Positions 23,948 through 35,700 of a DNA stretch of 64,000 bases are shown here, piece after piece. The stretch is from Excoecaria cochinchinensis (Eukaryota; Streptophyta; Magnoliopsida; Malpighiales; Euphorbiaceae): the NCBI GenBank assembly GCA_947683425.1, contig CANTUQ010000050.1, forward strand, positions 14,996,501 to 15,060,500, written 5' to 3'. The notes under the pieces are model-generated. The model made no database searches. It had not been told where the DNA came from and worked only from the letters and a program-made list of their open reading frames with translations. The position numbers and the translations under genes are program-made. How positions within the stretch are numbered: the first letter of the stretch is position 1; each line of letters starts with the position of its first letter.

Positions 23948-26048
23948 TCACAACGCATCGGGAATTGGCCTCGTCGGGATCTGACGAATTTTTACGGATT
24001 TCCCTAGGGGGACCCCTAGGGAAAATCGCCAGAATCGAAAAATCGTAAAAAGTGGTGAAATTTTGGATCCGAGTCCAATAATTTGGGAGAACTTGATCGG
24101 AATAGCTACTGGAAGCTTGCCGGTCACAATGCATCGGGAATTGGCCTCGTCGGGATCTGATGAATTTTTACGGATTTCCCTAGGGGTACCCCTGGGGAAA
24201 ATCGCCAGAATCGAAAAATCGTAAAAAGTGGTGAAATTTTGGATCCGAGTCCAATAATTCGGGAGAACTTGATCGGAATAGCTACTGGAAGCTTGCCGGT
24301 CACAACGCATCGGGAATTGGCCTCGTCGGGATCTGACGAATTTTTACAGATTTCCCTAGGGGTACCCCTAGGGAAAATCGCCAGAATCGAAAAATCGTAA
24401 AAAGTGGTGAAATTTTGGATCCGAGTCCAATAATTCGGGAGAACTTGATCGGAATAGCTACTGGAAGCTTGCCGGTCACAACGCATCGGGAATTGGCCTC
24501 GTCGGGATCTGACGAATTTTTACGGATTTCCCTAGGGGGACCCCTAGGGAAAATCGCCAGAATCGAAAAATCGTAAAATGTGGTGAAATTTTGGATCCGA
24601 GTCCAATAATTCGAGAGAACTTGATCGGAATAGCTACTGGAAGCTTGCCGGTCACAACGCATCGGGAATTGGCCTCGTCGGGATCTTATGAATTTTTACC
24701 GATTTCCCTAGGGGTACCCCTAGGGAAAATCGCCAGAATCGAAAAATCGAAAAAAGTGGTGAAATTTTAGATCCGAGTCCAATAATTCGGGAGAACTTGA
24801 TCGGAATAGCTACTGGAAGCTTGCCGGTCACAACGCGTCGGGAATTGGCCTCGTCGGGATCTGATGAATTTTTACGGATTTTCCTAAGGGTACCCCTAGG
24901 GAAAATCGCCAGAATCGAAAAATCGTAAAAAGTGGTGAAATTTTGGATCCGAGTCCAATAATTCGGGAGAACTTGATCGGAATATCTACTGGAAGCTTGC
25001 CGGTCACAACGCATCGGGAATTGGCCTCGTCGGGATCTGACGAATTTTTACAGATTTCCCTAGGGGTACCCCTAGGGAAAATCGCCAGAATCGAAAAATC
25101 GTAAAAAGTGGTGAAATTTTGGATCCGAGTCCAATAATTCGGGAGAACTTGATCGGAATAGCTACTGGAAGCTTGCCGGTCACAACGCATCGGGAATTGG
25201 CCTCGTCGGGATCTGACGAATTTTTACGGATTTCCCTAGGGGGACCCCTAGGGAAAATCGCCAGAATCGAAAAATCGTAAAATGTGGTGAAATTTTGGAT
25301 CCGAGTCCAATAATTCGAGAGAACTTGATCGGAATAGCTACTGGAAGCTTGCCGGTCACAACGCATCGGGAATTGGCCTCGTCGGGATCTGACGAATTTT
25401 TACAGATTTCCCTAGGGGTACCCCTAGGGAAAATCGCCAGAATCGAAAAATCGTAAAAAGTGGTGAAATTTTAGATCCGAGTCCAATAATTCGGGAGAAC
25501 TTGATCGGAATAGCTACTGGAAGCTTGCCGGTCACAACGCGTCGGGAATTGGCCTCGTCGGGATCTGACGAATTTTTACGGATTTTCCTAAGGGTACCCC
25601 TAGGGAAAATCGCCAGAATCGAAAAATCGTAAAAAGTGGTGAAATTTTGGATCCGAGTCCAATAATTCAGGAGAACTTGATCGGAATAGCTACTGGAAGC
25701 TTGCCGGTCACAACGCATCGGGAATTGGCCTCGTCAGGATCTGACGAATTTTTACGGATTTCCCTAGGGGTACCCCTAGGGAAAATCGCCAGAATCGAAA
25801 AATTGTAAAAAGTGGTGAAATTTTGGATCCGAGTCCAATAATTTGGGAGAACTTGATCGGAATAGCTACTGGAAGCTTGCCGGTCACAACGCATCGGGAA
25901 TTGGTCTCGTCGGGATCTGACGAATTTTTACGGATTTCGCTAGGGGTACCCCTAGGGAAAATCGCCAGAATCGAAAAATCGTAAAAAGTGGTGAAATTTT
26001 GGATCCGAGTCCAATAATTCGGGAGAACTTGATCGGAATATCTACTGG

Positions 26049-26215
26049 AAGCTTGCCGGTCACAACGCATCGGGAATTGGCCTCGTCGGGATTTTTACGG
26101 ATTTCCCTAGGGGTACCCCAAGGGAAAATCGCCAGAATCGAAAAATCGTAAAAAGTGGTGAAATTTTAGATCCGAGTCCAATAATTCGGGAGAACTTGAT
26201 CGGAATAGCTACTGG
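26049..26215 (+). repeat. Reference 167-bp monomer, subfamily B short form
   Basis: The distance between successive AAGCTT sites is 167 bp. Relative to the 176-bp form, bases equivalent to 45-53 (CTGACGAAT) are missing, giving GGGATTTTTACGG. The rest of the unit matches B, apart from a CCCCAAGGG change in the palindrome's right arm and TTAGATCC replacing the BamHI site. Short forms recur at fixed places in each HOR unit, so they are inherited with the blocks and most are not separate events. Confidence 0.93.
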
Positions 26216-26391
26216 AAGCTTGCCGGTCACAACGCATCGGGAATTGGCCTCGTCGGGATCTGACGAATTTTTACGGATTTCCCTAGGGGTACCCCTAGGG
26301 AAAATCGCCAGAATCGAAAAATCGTAAAAAGTGGTGAAATTTTGGATCCGAGTCCAATAATTCGGGAGAACTTGATCGGAATAGCTACTGG
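26216..26391 (+). repeat. Reference 176-bp monomer, subfamily B
   Basis: This copy matches the majority state at every position I compared and serves as the reference phase. Composition by hand count is A 51, C 36, G 47, T 42 (47% GC) with 13 CpG dinucleotides. Landmarks within the unit are AAGCTT at 1-6, the segment subject to deletion at about 43-60, the perfect palindrome at 63-88 with core 66-85, three AATCG motifs at 88-92, 97-101 and 105-109, A/T tracts up to 128, GGATCC at 129-134, and the subfamily-diagnostic segment at about 138-165. Confidence 0.95.
26278..26303. other. Perfect 26-bp palindrome, one reference copy of the dyad present in nearly every monomer
   Basis: The 20-bp core CCCTAGGGGTACCCCTAGGG equals its own reverse complement, and TTT on the left with AAA on the right extends the perfect dyad to 26 bp. 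Each half is itself an 8-bp palindrome, CCCTAGGG, and the two flank GTAC. The core therefore contains two AvrII sites and one KpnI site. The symmetric sequence could extrude as a hairpin or cruciform or bind a dimeric protein; either role is inference. The same element recurs about every 176 bp across the window, with variants. Confidence 0.95.
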
Positions 26392-28857
26392 AAGCTTGCC
26401 GGTCACAACGCATCGGGAATTGGCCTCGTCGGGATCTGACGAATTTTTACGGATTTCCCTAGGGGTACCCCTAGGAAAAATCGCCAGAATCGAAAAATCG
26501 TAAAAAGTGGTGAAATTTTGGATCCGAGTCCAATAATTCGGGAGAACTTGATCGGAATAGCTACTGGAAGTTTGCCGGTCACAACGCATCGGGAATTGGC
26601 CTCGTCGGGATCTGATGAATTTTTACGGATTTCCCTAGGGGTACCCCTGGGGAAAATCGCCAGAATCGAAAAAACGTAAAAAGTGGTGAAATTTTGGATC
26701 CGAGTCCAATAATTCGGGAGAACTTGATCGGAATAGCTACTGGAAGCTTGCCGGTCACAACGCATCGGGAATTGGCCTCGTCGGGATCTGACGAATTTTT
26801 ACGGATTTCCCTAGGGGTACCCCTAGGGAAAATCGCCAGAATCGAAAAATCGTAAAAAGTGGTGAAATTTTTGATCCGAGTCCAATAATTCGGGAGAACT
26901 TGATCGAAATAGCTACTGGAAGCTTGCCGGTCACAACGCATCGGGAATTGGCCTCGTCGGGATCTGACGAATTTTTACGGATTTCCCTAGGGGTACCCCT
27001 AGGGAAAATCGCTAGAATCGAAAAATCGTAAAAAGTGGTGAAATTTTGGATCCGAGTCCAATAATTCGGGAGAACTTGATCGGAATAGCTACTGGAAGCT
27101 TGCCGGTCACAACGCATCGGGAATTGGCCTCATCGGGATCTGACGAATTTTTACGGATTTCCCTAGAGGTGCCCCTAGGGAAAATCGCCAGAATCGAAAA
27201 ATCGTAAAAAGTGGTGAAATTTTTGATCCGAGTCCAATAATTCGGGAGAACTTGATCGGAATAGCTACTGGAAGCTTGCCGGTCACAACGCATCGGGAAT
27301 TGGCCTCGTCGGGATCTGACGAATTTTTACGGATTTCCCTAGGGGTACCCCTAGGGAAAATCGCCAGAATCGAAAAATCGTAAAAGGTGGTGAAATTTTG
27401 GATCCGAGTCCAATAATTCGGGAGAACTTGATCGGAATAGCTACTGGAAGCTTGCCGGTCACAATGCATCGGGAATTGGCCTCGTCGGGATCTGACGAAT
27501 TTTTATGGATTTCCCTAGGGGTACCCCTAGGGAAAATCTCCAGAATCGAAAAATCGTAAAAAGTGGTGAAATTTTGGATCCGAGTCCAATAATTCGGGAG
27601 AACTTGATCGGAATAGCTACTGGAAGCTTGCCGGTCACAATGCATCGGGAATTTTCCTCGTCGGGATTTTTACGGATTTCCCTAGGGGTACCCCTAGGGA
27701 AAATCGCCAGAATCGAAAAATCGTAAAAAGTGGTGAAATTTTGGATCCGAGTCCAATAATTCGGGAGAACTTGATCAGAATAGCTACTGGAAGTTTGCCG
27801 GTCACAACGCATCGGGAATTGGCCTCGTCGCGATCTGACAAATTTTTACGGATTTCCCTAGGGGTACCCCTAGGAAAAATCGTCAGAATCGAAAAATTGT
27901 AAAAAGTGGTGAAATTTTGGATCCGAGTCCAATAATTCGGGAGAACTTGATCGGAATAGCTACTGGAAGCTTGCCGGTCACAACGCATCGGGAATTGGCC
28001 TCGTCGGGATCTGACGAAGTTTTACGGATTTCCCTAGGGGTACCCCTAGGGAAAATCGCCAGAATCGAAAAATCGTAAAAAGTGGTGAAATTTTGGATCC
28101 GAGTCCAATAATTCGTGAGAACTTGATCGGAATAGCTACTGGAAGTTTGCCGGTCACAACGCATCGGGAATTGGCCTCGTCGCGATCTGACAAATTTTTA
28201 CGGATTTCCCTAGGGGTACCCCTAGGAAAAATCGCCAGAATCGAAAAATTGTAAAAAGTGGTGAAATTTTGGATCCGAGTCCAATAATTCGGGAGAACTT
28301 GATCGGAATAGCTACTGGAAGCTTGCCGGTCACAACGCATCGGGAATTGGCCTCGTCGGGATCTGACGAATTTTTACGGATTTCCCTAGGGGTACCCCTA
28401 GGGAAAATCGCCAGAATCGAAAAATCGTAAAAAGTGGTGAAATTTTGGATCCGAGTCCAATAATTCGTGAGAACTTGATCGGAATAGCTACTGGAAGCTT
28501 GCCGGTCACAACGCATCGGGAATTGGCCTCATCGGGATCTGACGAATTTTTACGGATTTCCCTAGAGGTGCCCCTAGGAAAAATCGCCAGAATCGAAAAA
28601 TCGTAAAAAGTGGTGAAATTTTTGATCCGAGTCCAATAATTCGGGAGAACTTGATCGGAATAGCTACTGGAAGCTTGCCGGTCACAACGCATCGGGAATT
28701 GGCCTCGTCGGGATCTGACGAATTTTTACGGATTTCCCTAGGGGTACCCCTAGGGAAAATCGCCAGAATCGAAAAATCGTAAAAAGTGGTGAAATTTTTG
28801 ATCCGAGTCCAATAATTCGGGAGAACTTGATCGGAATAGCTACTGGAAGCTTGCCGG

Positions 28858-31800
28858 TCACAACGCATCGGGAATTGGCCTCGTCGGGATCTGACGAATT
28901 TTTACGGATTTCCCTAGGGGGACCCCTAGGGAAAATCGCCAGAATCGAAAAATCGTAAAAAGTGGTGAAATTTTGGATCCGAGTCCAATAATTCGGGAGA
29001 ACTTGATCGGAATAGCTACTGGAAGCTTGCCGGTCACAATGCATCGGGAATTGGCCTCGTCGGGATCTGATGAATTTTTACGGATTTCCCTAGGGGTACC
29101 CCTGGGGAAAATCGCCAGAATCGAAAAATCGTAAAAAGTGGTGAAATTTTGGATCCGAGTCCAATAATTCGGGAGAACTTGATCGGAATAGCTACTGGAA
29201 GCTTGCCGGTCACAACGCATCGGGAATTGGCCTCGTCGGGATCTGACGAATTTTTACAGATTTCCCTAGGGGTACCCCTAGGGAAAATCGCCAGAATCGA
29301 AAAATCGTAAAAAGTGGTGAAATTTTGGATCCGAGTCCAATAATTCGGGAGAACTTGATCGGAATAGCTACTGGAAGCTTGCCGGTCACAACGCATCGGG
29401 AATTGGCCTCGTCGGGATCTGACGAATTTTTACGGATTTCCCTAGGGGGACCCCTAGGGAAAATCGCCAGAATCGAAAAATCGTAAAATGTGGTGAAATT
29501 TTGGATCCGAGTCCAATAATTCGAGAGAACTTGATCGGAATAGCTACTGGAAGCTTGCCGGTCACAACGCATCGGGAATTGGCCTCGTCGGGATCTGACG
29601 AATTTTTACGGATTTCCCTAGGGGGACCCCTAGGGAAAATCGCCAGAATCGAAAAATCGTAAAATGTGGTGAAATTTTGGATCCGAGTCCAATAATTCGA
29701 GAGAACTTGATCGGAATAGCTACTGGAAGCTTGCCGGTCACAACGCATCGGGAATTGGCCTCGTCGGGATCTGACGAATTTTTACAGATTTCCCTAGGGG
29801 TACCCCTAGGGAAAATCGCCAGAATCGAAAAATCGTAAAAAGTGGTGAAATTTTAGATCCGAGTCCAATAATTCGGGAGAACTTGATCGGAATAGCTACT
29901 GGAAGCTTGCCGGTCACAACGCGTCGGGAATTGGCCTCGTCGGGATCTGACGAATTTTTACGGATTTTCCTAAGGGTACCCCTAGGGAAAATCGCCAGAA
30001 TCGAAAAATCGTAAAAAGTGGTGAAATTTTGGATCCGAGTCCAATAATTCGGGAGAACTTGATCGGAATAGCTACTGGAAGCTTGCCGGTCACAACGCAT
30101 CGGGAATTGGCCTCGTCAGGATCTGACGAATTTTTACGGATTTCCCTAGGGGTACCCCTAGGGAAAATCGCCAGAATCGAAAAATTGTAAAAAGTGGTGA
30201 AATTTTGGATCCGAGTCCAATAATTTGGGAGAACTTGATCGGAATAGCTACTGGAAGCTTGCCGGTCACAACGCATCGGGAATTGGTCTCGTCGGGATCT
30301 GACGAATTTTTACGGATTTCCCTAGGGGTACCCCTAGGGAAAATCGCCAGAATCGAAAAATCGTAAAAAGTGGTGAAATTTTGGATCCGAGTCCAATAAT
30401 TCGGGAGAACTTGATCGGAATATCTACTGGAAGCTTGCCGGTCACAACGCATCGGGAATTGGCCTCGTCGGGATTTTTACGGATTTCCCTAGGGGTACCC
30501 CAAGTGAAAATCGCCAGAATCGAAAAATCGTAAAAAGTGGTGAAATTTTAGATCCGAGTCCAATAATTCGGGAGAACTTGATCGGAATAGCTACTGGAAG
30601 CTTGCCGGTCACAACGCATCGGGAATTGGCCTCGTCGGGATCTGACGAATTTTTACGGATTTCCCTAGGGGTACCCCTAGGGAAAATCGCCAGAATCGAA
30701 AAATCGTAAAAAGTGGTGAAATTTTGGATCCGAGTCCAATAATTCGGGAGAACTTGATCGGAATAGCTACTGGAAGCTTGCCGGTCACAACGCATCGGGA
30801 ATTGGCCTCGTCGGGATCTGACGAATTTTTACGGATTTCCCTAGGGGTACCCCTAGGAAAAATCGCCAGAATCGAAAAATCGTAAAAAGTGGTGAAATTT
30901 TGGATCCGAGTCCAATAATTCGGGAGAACTTGATCGGAATAGCTACTGGAAGCTTGCCGGTCACAACGCATCGGGAATTGGCCTCGTCGGGATCTGACGA
31001 ATTTTTACGGATTTCCCTAGGGGTACCCCTAGGGAAAATCGCTAGAATCGAAAAATCGTAAAAAGTGGTGAAATTTTGGATCCGAGTCCAATAATTCGGG
31101 AGAACTTGATCGGAATAGCTACTGGAAGCTTGCCGGTCACAACGCATCGGGAATTGGCCTCGTCGGGATCTGACGAATTTTTACGGATTTCCCTAGGGGT
31201 ACCCCTAGGGAAAATCGCCAGAATCGAAAAATCGTAAAAGGTGGTGAAATTTTGGATCCGAGTCCAATAATTCGGGAGAACTTGATCGGAATAGCTACTG
31301 GAAGCTTGCCGGTCACAATGCATCGGGAATTGGCCTCGTCGGGATCTGACGAATTTTTATGGATTTCCCTAGGGGTACCCCTAGGGAAAATCTCCAGAAT
31401 CGAAAAATCGTAAAAAGTGGTGAAATTTTGGATCCGAGTCCAATAATTCGGGAGAACTTGATCGGAATAGCTACTGGAAGCTTGCCGGTCACAATGCATC
31501 GGGAATTTTCCTCGTCGGGATTTTTACGGATTTCCCTAGGGGTACCCCTAGGGAAAATCGCCAGAATCGAAAAATCGTAAAAAGTGGTGAAATTTTGGAT
31601 CCGAGTCCAATAATTCGGGAGAACTTGATCAGAATAGCTACTGGAAGTTTGCCGGTCACAACGCATCGGGAATTGGCCTCGTCGCGATCTGACAAATTTT
31701 TACGGATTTCCCTAGGGGTACCCCTAGGAAAAATCGTCAGAATCGAAAAATTGTAAAAAGTGGTGAAATTTTGGATCCGAGTCCAATAATTCGGGAGAAC

Positions 31801-32711
31801 TTGATCGGAATAGCTACTGGAAGCTTGCCGGTCACAACGCATCGGGAATTGGCCTCGTCGGGATCTGACGAAGTTTTACGGATTTCCCTAGGGGTACCCC
31901 TAGGGAAAATCGCCAGAATCGAAAAATCGTAAAAAGTGGTGAAATTTTGGATCCGAGTCCAATAATTCGTGAGAACTTGATCGGAATAGCTACTGGAAGT
32001 TTGCCGGTCACAACGCATCGGGAATTGGCCTCGTCGCGATCTGACAAATTTTTACGGATTTCCCTAGGGGTACCCCTAGGAAAAATCGCCAGAATCGAAA
32101 AATTGTAAAAAGTGGTGAAATTTTGGATCCGAGTCCAATAATTCGGGAGAACTTGATCGGAATAGCTACTGGAAGCTTGCCGGTCACAACGCATCGGGAA
32201 TTGGCCTCGTCGGGATCTGACGAATTTTTACGGATTTCCCTAGGGGTACCCCTAGGGAAAATCGCCAGAATCGAAAAATCGTAAAAAGTGGTGAAATTTT
32301 GGATCCGAGTCCAATAATTCGTGAGAACTTGATCGGAATAGCTACTGGAAGCTTGCCGGTCACAACGCATCGGGAATTGGCCTCATCGGGATCTGACGAA
32401 TTTTTACGGATTTCCCTAGAGGTGCCCCTAGGAAAAATCGCCAGAATCGAAAAATCGTAAAAAGTGGTGAAATTTTTGATCCGAGTCCAATAATTCGGGA
32501 GAACTTGATCGGAATAGCTACTGGAAGCTTGCCGGTCACAACGCATCGGGAATTGGCCTCGTCGGGATCTGACGAATTTTTACGGATTTCCCTAGGGGTA
32601 CCCCTAGGGAAAATCGCCAGAATCGAAAAATCGTAAAAAGTGGTGAAATTTTTGATCCGAGTCCAATAATTCGGGAGAACTTGATCGGAATAGCTACTGG
32701 AAGCTTGCCGG
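28858..32711 (+). repeat. 25-mer HOR copy 2 (3,854 bp)
   Basis: This copy is collinear with copy 1 but lacks three monomers (528 bp) between about 29386 and 29738. Segments from 27283 onward in copy 1 align here at +3,854 bp, and many 100-residue-plus translations are identical. It contains the CTAGAGGTGCCCC variant near 32417. Confidence 0.92.
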
Positions 32712-35700
32712 TCACAACGCATCGGGAATTGGCCTCGTCGGGATCTGACGAATTTTTACGGATTTCCCTAGGGGGACCCCTAGGGAAAATCGCCAGAATC
32801 GAAAAATCGTAAAAAGTGGTGAAATTTTGGATCCGAGTCCAATAATTCGGGAGAACTTGATCGGAATAGCTACTGGAAGCTTGCCGGTCACAATGCATCG
32901 GGAATTGGCCTCGTCGGGATCTGATGAATTTTTACGGATTTCCCTAGGGGTACCCCTGGGGAAAATCGCCAGAATCGAAAAATCGTAAAAAGTGGTGAAA
33001 TTTTGGATCCGAGTCCAATAATTCGGGAGAACTTGATCGGAATAGCTACTGGAAGCTTGCCGGTCACAACGCATCGGGAATTGGCCTCGTCGGGATCTGA
33101 CGAATTTTTACAGATTTCCCTAGGGGTACCCCTAGGGAAAATCGCCAGAATCGAAAAATCGTAAAAAGTGGTGAAATTTTGGATCCGAGTCCAATAATTC
33201 GGGAGAACTTGATCGGAATAGCTACTGGAAGCTTGCCGGTCACAACGCATCGGGAATTGGCCTCGTCGGGATCTGACGAATTTTTACGGATTTCCCTAGG
33301 GGGACCCCTAGGGAAAATCGCCAGAATCGAAAAATCGTAAAATGTGGTGAAATTTTGGATCCGAGTCCAATAATTCGAGAGAACTTGATCGGAATAGCTA
33401 CTGGAAGCTTGCCGGTCACAACGCATCGGGAATTGGCCTCGTCGGGATCTTATGAATTTTTACGGATTTCCCTAGGGGTACCCCTAGGGAAAATCGCCAG
33501 AATCGAAAAATCGTAAAAAGTGGTGAAATTTTAGATCCGAGTCCAATAATTCGGGAGAACTTGATCGGAATAGCTACTGGAAGCTTGCCGGTCACAACGC
33601 GTCGGGAATTGGCCTCGTCGGGATCTGATGAATTTTTACGGATTTTCCTAAGGGTACCCCTAGGGAAAATCGCCAGAATCGAAAAATCGTAAAAAGTGGT
33701 GAAATTTTGGATCCGAGTCCAATAATTCGGGAGAACTTGATCGGAATATCTACTGGAAGCTTGCCGGTCACAACGCATCGGGAATTGGCCTCGTCGGGAT
33801 CTGACGAATTTTTACAGATTTCCCTAGGGGTACCCCTAGGGAAAATCGCCATAATCGAAAAATCGTAAAAAGTGGTGAAATTTTGGATCCGAGTCCAATA
33901 ATTCGGGAGAACTTGATCGGAATAGCTACTGGAAGCTTGCCGGTCACAACGCATCGGGAATTGGCCTCGTCGGGATCTGACGAATTTTTACGGATTTCCC
34001 TAGGGGGACCCCTAGGGAAAATCGCCAGAATCGAAAAATCGTAAAATGTGGTGAAATTTTGGATCCGAGTCCAATAATTCGAGAGAACTTGATCGGAATA
34101 GCTACTGGAAGCTTGCCGGTCACAACGCATCGGGAATTGGCCTCGTCGGGATCTGACGAATTTTTACAGATTTCCCTAGGGGTACCCCTAGGGAAAATCG
34201 CCAGAATCGAAAAATCGTAAAAAGTGGTGAAATTTTAGATCCGAGTCCAATAATTCGGGAGAACTTGATCGGAATAGCTACTGGAAGCTTGCCGGTCACA
34301 ACGCGTCGGGAATTGGCCTCGTCGGGATCTGACGAATTTTTACGGATTTTCCTAAGGGTACCCCTAGGGAAAATCGCCAGAATCGAAAAATCGTAAAAAC
34401 TGGTGAAATTTTGGATCCGAGTCCAATAATTCGGGAGAACTTGATCGGAATAGCTACTGGAAGCTTGCCGGTCACAACGCATCGGGAATTGGCCTCGTCA
34501 GGATCTGACGAATTTTTACGGATTTCCCTAGGGGTACCCCTAGGGAAAATCGCCAGAATCGAAAAATTGTAAAAAGTGGTGAAATTTTGGATCCGAGTCC
34601 AATAATTTGGGAGAACTTGATCGGAATAGCTACTGGAAGCTTGCCGGTCACAACGCATCGGGAATTGGTCTCGTCGGGATCTGACGAATTTTTACGGATT
34701 TCCCTAGGGGTACCCCTAGGGAAAATCGCCAGAATCGAAAAATCGTAAAAAGTGGTGAAATTTTGGATCCGAGTCCAATAATTCGGGAGAACTTGATCGG
34801 AATATCTACTGGAAGCTTGCCGGTCACAACGCATCGGGAATTGGCCTCGTCGGGATTTTTACGGATTTCCCTAGGGGTACCCCAAGGGAAAATCGCCAGA
34901 ATCGAAAAATCGTAAAAAGTGGTGAAATTTTAGATCCGAGTCCAATAATTCGGGAGAACTTGATCGGAATAGCTACTGGAAGCTTGCCGGTCACAACGCA
35001 TCGGGAATTGGCCTCGTCGGGATCTGACGAATTTTTACGGATTTCCCTAGGGGTACCCCTAGGGAAAATCGCCAGAATCGAAAAATCGTAAAAAGTGGTG
35101 AAATTTTGGATCCGAGTCCAATAATTCGGGAGAACTTGATCGGAATAGCTACTGGAAGCTTGCCGGTCACAACGCATCGGGAATTGGCCTCGTCGGGATC
35201 TGACGAATTTTTACGGATTTCCCTAGGGGTACCCCTAGGAAAAATCGCCAGAATCGAAAAATCGTAAAAAGTGGTGAAATTTTGGATCCGAGTCCAATAA
35301 TTCGGGAGAACTTGATCGGAATAGCTACTGGAAGCTTGCCGGTCACAACGCATCGGGAATTGGCCTCGTCGGGATCTGACGAATTTTTACGGATTTCCCT
35401 AGGGGTACCCCTAGGGAAAATCGCTAGAATCGAAAAATCGTAAAAAGTGGTGAAATTTTGGATCCGAGTCCAATAATTCGGGAGAACTTGATCGGAATAG
35501 CTACTGGAAGCTTGCCGGTCACAACGCATCGGGAATTGGCCTCGTCGGGATCTGACGAATTTTTACGGATTTCCCTAGGGGTACCCCTAGGGAAAATCGC
35601 CAGAATCGAAAAATCGTAAAAGGTGGTGAAATTTTGGATCCGAGTCCAATAATTCGGGAGAACTTGATCGGAATAGCTACTGGAAGCTTGCCGGTCACAA

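Larger units (their letters stand above)
23948..28857 (+). repeat. 25-mer HOR copy 1 (4,910 bp)
   Basis: This is the first full copy of a unit whose base length is 4,382 bp, equal to 25 monomers with two 9-bp short forms. It has three extra monomers (528 bp) at about 26579-27107 compared with the other copies. Shared landmarks are GGTACCCCTGGGG near 24190, CAACGCGTCGGG, GGATTTTCCTAAGGG, the short monomer at 26049, TGCATCGGGAATTTTCC near 27642 and GTCGCGATCTGACAAA. Order and spacing of these landmarks agree with copies 2 and 3. Confidence 0.9.

Noticed and set aside
26281..26300. The palindrome as a rho-independent terminator or operator
   Set aside because: A hairpin followed by A-rich sequence could look like a terminator, but it occurs in nearly every monomer of a non-coding eukaryotic satellite with no gene upstream.
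26216..26391. Identity with a known 176-180 bp plant centromere satellite such as Brassica CentBr or Arabidopsis CEN180
   Set aside because: Monomer length and the HindIII site are similar, but the sequence does not resemble what I know of those families. Without a database search I cannot assign a family.
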